From assembly GCA_963923955.1 (NCBI GenBank), contig OZ000552.1, positions 992,001 through 1,056,000 of the forward strand: a DNA stretch of 64,000 nucleotides. Reading direction: 5' to 3'. The notes below the pieces were generated by a model. That model did not search any database. It was not told the DNA's origin and saw only the letters and a program-made list of their open reading frames with translations. The DNA comes from G963923955 sp963923955 (lineage in GTDB: Bacteria > Pseudomonadota > Gammaproteobacteria > Eutrophobiales > Eutrophobiaceae). The position numbers and the translations under genes are program-made. Shown piece after piece: positions 58,355 to 64,000 of this stretch (position 1 is the first letter of the stretch; the number at the start of each line of letters is the position of its first letter).

Positions 58355-59422
58355 TTAGTTGACAACAGGCAATCCTGAGCTGCGCCATTGGATCATACCG
58401 CCGGCAAGATTCGCCAGCCTGGCAAAGCCGGCCTTTTTAAGGAGCACGACTGCCTGGGTGGAGCGGCCTCCGGAACGGCATACAGTCACAACCGGCCGAT
58501 CAATAGAAATTTCATCTACCCGCCCACGCAACTCATCAAGCGGGATCAGTTTTGCGCTCTTGATATGTCCAAGTATGCCTTGATACTCTTCCTCGGCGCG
58601 TACATCAATAAGCTGAATATTGGGTAGATTCTCCTCAACCCATTCGGCCCCGATTTCATAAATCCCGGCATAGGTATAATTCAACGGTGCCCAATCGGCC
58701 GCATTGTCTTTCTCAGCAACAAAATCCGCCTCTCCGCATTTCATATTGGCGGGAACAGCCACATCTATTTGATGTGGATGGGGCAGATCAAGATTGTCGA
58801 TGAAGCCCACAAAATCCGCCTCGCTGCGCTGTCCGCCCAGACGGGGATTATGCCGTTTCTCTTCCAGCACGCTGCTACAGCTTAGGCCCCGGTAATCATG
58901 TGCCGGGTATAACAGGCAAGCATCGGGCAGGGTGAAGATCTGCCGGATAACAGACTGATAAAGCAGCCGGGCATCGCCCTCCTGGAAATCGGTGCGGCCG
59001 GTACCCCGAATCAATAGGGCATCGCCGGTAAACGCCATCGTCTCATCATCCAGCACCAATGTGATACAGCCCCTCGTATGGCCGGGCGTTGATCTTACTT
59101 CTACATAGCGCTTGCCGAAATGAATCCGGTCGCCGGCCTCCAGCAGCCTGTCGGCACCTTCTGCATTGGAGCTTGCAGAGATGGCGACCTGGCTGGCCAG
59201 TCGCTGCTTTAATAACCAGGCGGCGGTGATATGATCGGCATGAACGTGCGTATCAACGGTACAGATCAATCGCAGGTCTAATTCTTTTAACAAGGCCGCA
59301 TCGCGCCCGGCCTGCTCAAAGACGGGATCGATCAGGATGGCCTCGCCAGAAGCAGGCTCGGCAAGCAGATAGGTGTAGGTGGAAGAGCGCAGATCTGATA
59401 ACTGCCGGAAGATAATATTCAC
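58355..59422 (-). CDS. persulfide dioxygenase-rhodanese fusion
   Basis: A 355-residue fusion. The metallo-beta-lactamase-fold part has HVHADH (59-64), GHTRGCITL, FTGDALLIRGTGRTDFQ and YPAHDY, the mononuclear-iron pattern of ETHE1-type persulfide dioxygenases. The C-terminal rhodanese domain (about 265-355) has the active-site loop VCRSGGRS. It oxidises glutathione persulfide to sulfite, and the rhodanese part may pass sulfane sulfur. The start is GTG at 59422 with AAGG eight bases upstream. It may protect the cell from sulfide or process sulfur released by catabolism. Length and order match known PDO-rhodanese fusions. Confidence 0.93.
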   Translation of the reverse strand: MNIIFRQLSDLRSSTYTYLLAEPASGEAILIDPVFEQAGRDAALLKELDLRLICTVDTHVHADHITAAWLLKQRLASQVAISASSNAEGADRLLEAGDRIHFGKRYVEVRSTPGHTRGCITLVLDDETMAFTGDALLIRGTGRTDFQEGDARLLYQSVIRQIFTLPDACLLYPAHDYRGLSCSSVLEEKRHNPRLGGQRSEADFVGFIDNLDLPHPHQIDVAVPANMKCGEADFVAEKDNAADWAPLNYTYAGIYEIGAEWVEENLPNIQLIDVRAEEEYQGILGHIKSAKLIPLDELRGRVDEISIDRPVVTVCRSGGRSTQAVVLLKKAGFARLANLAGGMIQWRSSGLPVVN

Positions 59423-59469
59423 TTACAAGACCTTTACCATAAACATATTCAAAGCGCCGGAATGAAAGA

Positions 59470-60684
59470 CTAGATAATGCCCTTTTCTTTTAACTCAGCG
59501 ATCCTCTCCTCACCAAGCCCTAAGAGCCCGGCATAGATTTCATTATTATGCTGCCCCAGTTCCGGGCCCGCCCACCTTACCTTGCCCTGTGTCTCCGACA
59601 TCTTTGGAAAGACATTTTGCATCTTGATCTCGCCGAATAAGGGATGCGGCACGGAGACAATGGCATCGCGCGCGGCAAAGTGTACGTCTTCTAACATATC
59701 GGGGGCGGTATATATCCTGCCATTCGGTACGCCGTGTTCGTTTAATCGATCGCGCAGTTCATCAGACGTCATGGTGCGGGTCCATTGCGCTACCAACTCA
59801 TCAAGTTCCTGTTGTAGCTCGCCGCGCGCACTGTGGGTGGCATAACGTTTATCTTCGGCAAGTTCCGGCCGGTCCATTGCCGCGGCGAGACGCTTGAAGA
59901 CGGTATCCTGGTTGGCTGCGATCAGATATTGGCCGTCTTGCGTGGGATAGGCATTCGCCGGTGCGACATTGGGCAAGATCGAGCCGGTGCGTTCACGGAT
60001 GTAGCCGCCATGCTGGTATTCAGGGATCAGCGATTCCATCATGCTAAATACCGCTTCATAGATGGCCGAGTCAACAACCTGTCCGCATCCGGTGGTCTGT
60101 CTGGCATGCAGGGCGGTGAGGGCACCGAGGGCACCGAAGGTTGCGGCCAGCGCATCGCCGATGCTGATGCCGGCGCGGCTGGGCGCACGATCCGGCTCGC
60201 CGATAATATAGCGCAGGCCGCCCATCGCCTCGCCGATGGAACCATAACCTGCCTGCGGGGCATAGGGCCCGGTCTGGCCAAAGCCGGTTACCCGGACCAT
60301 GATGAGCCGCGGGTTAATCTCGGCCAGCGCCTCATACCCCAGGTTCCAGCGCTCCATCGTGCCGGGCCGGAAGTTTTCAATGATGATGTCCGCCTGTGCA
60401 ACCAGCTGTTTGATAATTTCCTGGCCTTCGGCCTCTCTGGCGTTCAGCGTGATCGACTTTTTATTGCGTGCCACGACCGGCCACCACAGGGACTTGCCGT
60501 GCGGCTTTTCCTGCCCCCAATCACGCATCGGATCGCCCACTTTGGGTTGTTCTATCTTGATGATTTCAGCGCCATAATCGCCCAGCAACTGGCCGCAAAA
60601 GGGGCCGGCGAGCAGTGCGCCCATCTCAATCACACGTAGCCCCGCCAAGGGGCCGTCCGTCTTTAGCTGTTCTGCTGTAGCCAT
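59470..60684 (-). CDS. class III CoA-transferase (CaiB/BaiF family), copy B
   Basis: A 404-residue CoA-transferase: VIEMGALLAGPFCGQLLGDYGAEIIKIEQP, NKKSITLNAREAEGQ, IIIENFRPGTMERWNLGYEAL, VTGFGQTGPYAPQAGYGSIGEAMGGLRYI and catalytic Asp in GISIGDALAATFG. It is a more canonical family member than copy A, near succinyl-CoA transferases for itaconate, mesaconate or L-malate type acids by general pattern. It is divergent from HMGL copy B (60921), the same head-to-head arrangement as copy A with its lyase. A strong promoter lies upstream. Confidence 0.95.
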   Translation of the reverse strand: MATAEQLKTDGPLAGLRVIEMGALLAGPFCGQLLGDYGAEIIKIEQPKVGDPMRDWGQEKPHGKSLWWPVVARNKKSITLNAREAEGQEIIKQLVAQADIIIENFRPGTMERWNLGYEALAEINPRLIMVRVTGFGQTGPYAPQAGYGSIGEAMGGLRYIIGEPDRAPSRAGISIGDALAATFGALGALTALHARQTTGCGQVVDSAIYEAVFSMMESLIPEYQHGGYIRERTGSILPNVAPANAYPTQDGQYLIAANQDTVFKRLAAAMDRPELAEDKRYATHSARGELQQELDELVAQWTRTMTSDELRDRLNEHGVPNGRIYTAPDMLEDVHFAARDAIVSVPHPLFGEIKMQNVFPKMSETQGKVRWAGPELGQHNNEIYAGLLGLGEERIAELKEKGII

Positions 60685-60775
60685 GCTTCTTATGGTTTCT
60701 TAAATTACTCGTAAGGGTGCCGGTTTATCGGGGTTTTGGGTGGCCGTGCCAGCCCTGCGCTTTTGCGTGGCAGAT

Positions 60776-60803
60776 ATTATAACTATTTTGGCCTTGACTT
60801 CAA
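60776..60803 (-). promoter_or_regulatory. promoter of CoA-transferase copy B
   Basis: On the minus strand TTGAAG (60798-60803) and a perfect TATAAT (60776-60781) with a 16-base spacer. TTGACT on the plus strand (60794-60799) overlaps it and may serve the divergent lyase gene. Confidence 0.6.
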
Positions 60804-60920
60804 GCAGATTTTGTACATTTATATGGATTTTGGCGAAAGTATTCAGGATAATCAGCGTCCTTGAGATACGGAATTTAACATTCATGCGCCTCCGAAGCGG
60901 GATTATGAATCAGCCTGTCT

Positions 60921-61838
60921 ATGATGAGTGAAATGATTGAAATCGTTGAGGTGGCCGCGCGCGACGGCCTGCAAAGCCAGCCTAAAATTGTTGACACCCA
61001 GGTCAAACTTGCGCTGATTGAGCGATTGATCGAAGCGGGCATCAAGCGCCTGGAGGTCGTGAGCTTTGTTAATCCGAAGCGGGTTCCGCAGATGGCCGAT
61101 GCCGAGCCTCTGCTGGCGGCCCTGCCTGAGCGGGAGGATGTCAGCTATATCGGTCTGGTCTTGAACATGCGCGGGTTTGAGCGTGCGCTGGAGAGTTGTA
61201 TCGATGAAATAAATTGTGTCGTTGTTGCCTCCGACACCTTCAACCAGCGCAATCAGGGCGCCACAATTCGCGCGACAATGACAACCATCAGGGAGATTGT
61301 CAGGCAGGCGGAAGGCACTTCATTAAAGCTGGGCGTGACCATCGGCGCTGCTTTCGGCTGTCCCTTTGAGGGTGAGGTTCCCGTATCGAGAGTGGTAGAA
61401 TTATCCGGGCAGTTGGCTGACATGGGGCTGCGAGAGATCGCCCTGGCGGATACCATTGGCGCTGCCGGGCCATCGGATGTGGAGACAAGGCTTGCCGCCG
61501 TGCGGGCGGTTGTTGGCGATGCAAGGCTGCGCTGCCACTTTCACAATACCCGCAATACCGGGGTTGCAAATGCCTACGCCGCCATCCAGCAAGGCGTGCG
61601 CATCCTGGACGCAAGCTGCGGCGGGCTTGGCGGCTGTCCCTTTGCCCCGGCTGCGACCGGAAATGTAGCAACAGAAGATATCCTTTATATGCTGCAGCGG
61701 ATGGATCTCAAGACCGGCGTGGACATAGAAAAAATTATTGCAACGGCAAAGTGGCTGGAAGGGCCGCTCAAGGTGCAGATGCCGGGCATGGTAGCGAAGG
61801 CCGGCCTGTTTCCCCCGCAGCATAAAGTTGCGGCATAA
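60921..61838 (+). CDS. HMG-CoA lyase family enzyme, copy B
   Basis: A 305-residue TIM-barrel lyase: EIVEVAARDGLQSQPKIV, VVSFVNPKRVPQMADAE, RCHFHNTRNTGVANAYA (metal His) and DASCGGLGGCPFAPAATGN (catalytic Cys loop). It cleaves a 3-hydroxy-3-methyl-type acyl-CoA to an acyl-CoA plus keto product. It shares the family with copy A, but the VAARDG motif replaces VGPRDG, so substrates may differ. It is followed by hyuA on the same strand after 32 bases. ATG pairs at 60921/60924 are equally possible; no strong ribosome site is seen. Confidence 0.93.
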   Translation: MMSEMIEIVEVAARDGLQSQPKIVDTQVKLALIERLIEAGIKRLEVVSFVNPKRVPQMADAEPLLAALPEREDVSYIGLVLNMRGFERALESCIDEINCVVVASDTFNQRNQGATIRATMTTIREIVRQAEGTSLKLGVTIGAAFGCPFEGEVPVSRVVELSGQLADMGLREIALADTIGAAGPSDVETRLAAVRAVVGDARLRCHFHNTRNTGVANAYAAIQQGVRILDASCGGLGGCPFAPAATGNVATEDILYMLQRMDLKTGVDIEKIIATAKWLEGPLKVQMPGMVAKAGLFPPQHKVAA

Positions 61839-61870
61839 TATAGAAGAAATTTACAACAGGAGATACATCC

Positions 61871-63931
61871 ATGTCATACCGGCTTGGTGTCGATGTAGGC
61901 GGCACATTTACCGATCTGCTTCTGGTGAACGAAGAGAGCGGCGAGACCTTTACCGCCAAGGTTCCTTCAACGCCAGAGGATTCCTCTATTGGCGTACTAA
62001 ATGGCATAGCGCGCATCTGTGATGAATCCGGCATTGCTGCGGAGAACATCAATCGTGTCATGCACGGCACCACTGTGGCGACCAATGCAGTGCTGACCGG
62101 GCGTGGTGCAAAGGTGGGCCTTGTTACTACCAGGGGCTATAAATTCGTATTGCAGATCGCCCGCTCCTTTTGTCCGGGCGGTCTCGGCGGGTGGGTCAGC
62201 TACGTAAAAAAACCCCTGCTTGCGCCACTGGAATTAACCCTTGAGGCCGATGAACGGGTGGCCGCCGATGGCGCGGTGATTCGAGAACTTGATGAAGCAG
62301 CGCTGCGCCAAGACCTGGAGGTTCTGCATGCGCGGGGCGAGGTGGAGTCGCTGACGATCTGCTTTGTCAATGCCTATATAAACGGTGCTAATGAAAGGCG
62401 CGCTGCGGCCATCGCCAAGGAAATTTTTACGGATATTCCCATTTCCATTTCCAGCGAAGTCGTGCCGGAGATGCAGGAGTATGAACGCGCCGAGACAACG
62501 GTTGTGAATTCCTATGTGCGCCCGGAGGTCTCCAAGTATGTCAATAATCTGCAAGGCGCATTGAATGAGCGCATGGGCGGCGAGGCGCTGCTGTCCATCT
62601 TGCGCTCTGATGGCGGCCTGGCCTCCGGGCGGGCGGCTGCGGAGTCGCCGGTGAATCTGTTAATGTCAGGCCCTGCAGGCGGTGTCGCCGGTGCCATCTA
62701 TTTTTGCAGCCGTGCCGGCCATGACAATATCCTGACCTTTGATATGGGCGGCACCTCGACCGATGTTGCGCTCATCCAGGGTGGCAAGGCACAGGTGCGG
62801 CGCGAGACGATCGTGGGCGATGTCCGCGTGCGGGCACCATCGGTTGATGTCCGCACGATTGGTGCCGGCGGCGGCTCCATCGCCTTCGTCCCCGGCCTGA
62901 CCAAGGCTCTGCGTGTCGGGCCGCAATCCGCCGGGGCGGTGCCTGGCCCGGCCGCTTACATGAAAGGGGGTGATGCGCCGACAGTATGTGATGCCAATGT
63001 GGTGCTGGGTTATTTGCCTTCGGATATACAGCTCGGCGGTGCGATGGCGATTGACAAGAGCGCAGCAGAGAAGGCGGTGCAAAAGGTGGCCGATGCGATG
63101 GAGATCGGCCTGATGGAGGCAGCGGAGGGGATCATCAAGATCGTGAATGAGGCCATGTTTGGGGCGCTGCGCCTGGTATCGGTGGAACAGGGTTATGATC
63201 CGCGCGATTTTTCCCTGGTGGGCTTTGGCGGTGCCGGCCCCTTGCATGCAAATGCGCTGGGGATTCTCAGCCGCGCCTGGCCGGTCATCGTCCCGCCCGG
63301 CCCCGGCGTTTTATGTGCCTATGGCGATGCCACAACACAGGTGCAGGATGAGGCGGCGCGCACTTATGTCACGATGGCTAAGGCGGCAAGCACCGCCACC
63401 TTGCTTGCCGATCTGCGCGCTTTGCAAGGCAAGGCGGCCTCATCGCTGAACGCCGATGGCATCGCCGCAGATGATCAGGAGGTCTTCTATCAGGCCGATT
63501 TTCGTTATGCAGGCCAGGCCTATCAGATCACCCTGGATTTCACGCAAGATGAGTTGGAACAGCAGGGCATTGCCGGCCTGACCGCCCGGTTTGATGCCGA
63601 ACATGAGCAGCTATTCACCTTTGCATTAGGCGAAGGCCATGAGATCGTGATGATCCGCGCTATTGTGAAGGCCAGGGCCAAGGCGATTGCCGATCTAAAA
63701 AGTGGCGAGGTCGGCACTCGCCTGGAAGATGCCAAAATACAGGACAGCCAGTATTTTTATGAGGGCAGGTGGATGGATGTGGTGCTCTATGAGCGTTCTA
63801 AATTACACGCGGGGCTGCGTGTGCCAGGGCCTGCGATCATTGTGGAAATGGACTCCACCACCGTTATTTTACCGGAGCACGAGGCCCTGGTGGACAAGCA
63901 GGGCAACCTGCTGATCAATCCGCTTGCGTGA
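61871..63931 (+). CDS. hyuA: HyuA: ATP-dependent hydantoinase / oxoprolinase A subunit
   Basis: A 686-residue protein of the HyuA/N-methylhydantoinase A / acetone-carboxylase-beta family. The ASKHA-type start RLGVDVGGTFTDLLLVNEESGE and the second phosphate loop DNILTFDMGGTSTDVALIQGG are complete, as is FSLVGFGGAGPLHANALG. With HyuB it hydrolyses a cyclic amide (hydantoin, 5-oxoproline, caprolactam) or carboxylates a ketone using ATP. AGGAG nine bases before the ATG. It precedes hyuB by 10 bases and follows HMGL copy B, giving a lyase-hyuA-hyuB operon. Confidence 0.94.
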   Translation: MSYRLGVDVGGTFTDLLLVNEESGETFTAKVPSTPEDSSIGVLNGIARICDESGIAAENINRVMHGTTVATNAVLTGRGAKVGLVTTRGYKFVLQIARSFCPGGLGGWVSYVKKPLLAPLELTLEADERVAADGAVIRELDEAALRQDLEVLHARGEVESLTICFVNAYINGANERRAAAIAKEIFTDIPISISSEVVPEMQEYERAETTVVNSYVRPEVSKYVNNLQGALNERMGGEALLSILRSDGGLASGRAAAESPVNLLMSGPAGGVAGAIYFCSRAGHDNILTFDMGGTSTDVALIQGGKAQVRRETIVGDVRVRAPSVDVRTIGAGGGSIAFVPGLTKALRVGPQSAGAVPGPAAYMKGGDAPTVCDANVVLGYLPSDIQLGGAMAIDKSAAEKAVQKVADAMEIGLMEAAEGIIKIVNEAMFGALRLVSVEQGYDPRDFSLVGFGGAGPLHANALGILSRAWPVIVPPGPGVLCAYGDATTQVQDEAARTYVTMAKAASTATLLADLRALQGKAASSLNADGIAADDQEVFYQADFRYAGQAYQITLDFTQDELEQQGIAGLTARFDAEHEQLFTFALGEGHEIVMIRAIVKARAKAIADLKSGEVGTRLEDAKIQDSQYFYEGRWMDVVLYERSKLHAGLRVPGPAIIVEMDSTTVILPEHEALVDKQGNLLINPLA

Positions 63932-63941
63932 GGAGGCAGAT

Positions 63942-64000
63942 ATGGCAGCAAAAATTATAGAAACCAATACAACGCCCCTTGGCCGGGTTGATGTGGATAC
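63942..64000 (+). CDS. hyuB: HyuB-family subunit, 5' end only
   Basis: Nineteen codons are visible (MAAKIIETNTTPLGRVDVD) before the window ends. AGGAGG overlaps the hyuA stop and lies five bases before the ATG. Position directly after hyuA, strong ribosome site and start style support the B subunit; the sequence itself is too short to prove it. Confidence 0.65.
   Translation, partial: MAAKIIETNTTPLGRVDVD

Noticed and set aside
1..64000. tRNA, rRNA, riboswitch, integrase or transposase genes
   Set aside because: I looked in all intergenic gaps and found no cloverleaf, T-box-like or recombinase pattern that I could support.

Overview
The window reads as a chromosomal segment of a Gram-negative proteobacterium, most likely a gammaproteobacterium of marine or host-associated type. 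Supporting signs are two TonB-dependent receptors of the IEE(V/I)(I/V)VTA type, an adjacent argE-argA pair as in pseudomonads, a classical ArgA, Sec and Tat signal peptides, and REP-like hairpins built on ATTCCTG stems. I cannot name the species. I see no rRNA, tRNA, transposase, integrase or CRISPR array, and no recognisable DNA-binding transcription regulator anywhere in 64 kb.

Layout. 0-2.7 kb: the 3' end of a BatD-like gene, an ATL-GST operon and a lytic transglycosylase. 2.7-4.5 kb: an accessory patch with a REP-like hairpin, a relic of a small gene (paralogue at 44.4 kb) and two AT-rich orphan genes. 4.6-7.3 kb: a TonB-dependent receptor whose coding strand carries a run of 12 C. 7.5-9.3 kb: four tandem copies of a DUF1640-like coiled-coil/membrane protein gene. 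9.4-12.4 kb: a Tat-exported flavin amine oxidase, an Uma2-type nuclease gene, a ComEA-like exported HhH protein and an internally deleted second Uma2 copy.

12.4-46 kb is dominated by what looks like a large catabolic or transport supercluster. It contains alpha/beta hydrolases, two MFS carriers, CpeT-like, nitrilase-like, VOC, MDR and FAD-oxidase proteins, small alpha+beta proteins (YciI, DUF1330), a His-rich double cupin, an aldehyde dehydrogenase, a NicO-type metal transporter, an acyl-CoA ligase and an amidohydrolase-2 protein. It also holds an HMG-CoA-lyase-like enzyme, a class III CoA-transferase, a LeuC/LeuD-type hydratase, a dihydropyrimidinase-type amidohydrolase, a second TonB receptor, a sulfotransferase, an exported VOC protein and a DUF1838 protein. 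46.3-56.5 kb is more housekeeping: a lipoprotein, ilvD, argE, argA, a 1022-residue Sel1-repeat protein and a MoxR/CoxE-type AAA+vWA pair. From 56.7 kb catabolic genes resume: an Asp/Glu (hydantoin) racemase homologue, two SnoaL-like proteins, a persulfide dioxygenase-rhodanese fusion, a second CoA-transferase/HMGL pair, hyuA and the start of hyuB.

How they may work together (inference). TonB receptors and MFS carriers bring in a compound, and exported enzymes (Tat nitrilase-like, Sec CpeT-like, Sec VOC, DUF1838) could act on it in the periplasm. Ring-opening amidohydrolases and HyuA/B-type enzymes point to an N-heterocycle such as a hydantoin, lactam or cyclic imide. The HMGL / CoA-transferase / LeuCD block matches the logic alkylmaleate -> alkylmalate -> alkylmalyl-CoA -> acyl-CoA + 2-oxoacid. 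A striking feature is that several hydrolase-family members lack the family's canonical catalytic residues: two nitrilase-like proteins without Cys, two alpha/beta hydrolases without a Ser/Asp nucleophile, a racemase with both Cys positions replaced, and an amidohydrolase without the HxH motif. The cluster may therefore use these folds in non-standard chemistry.
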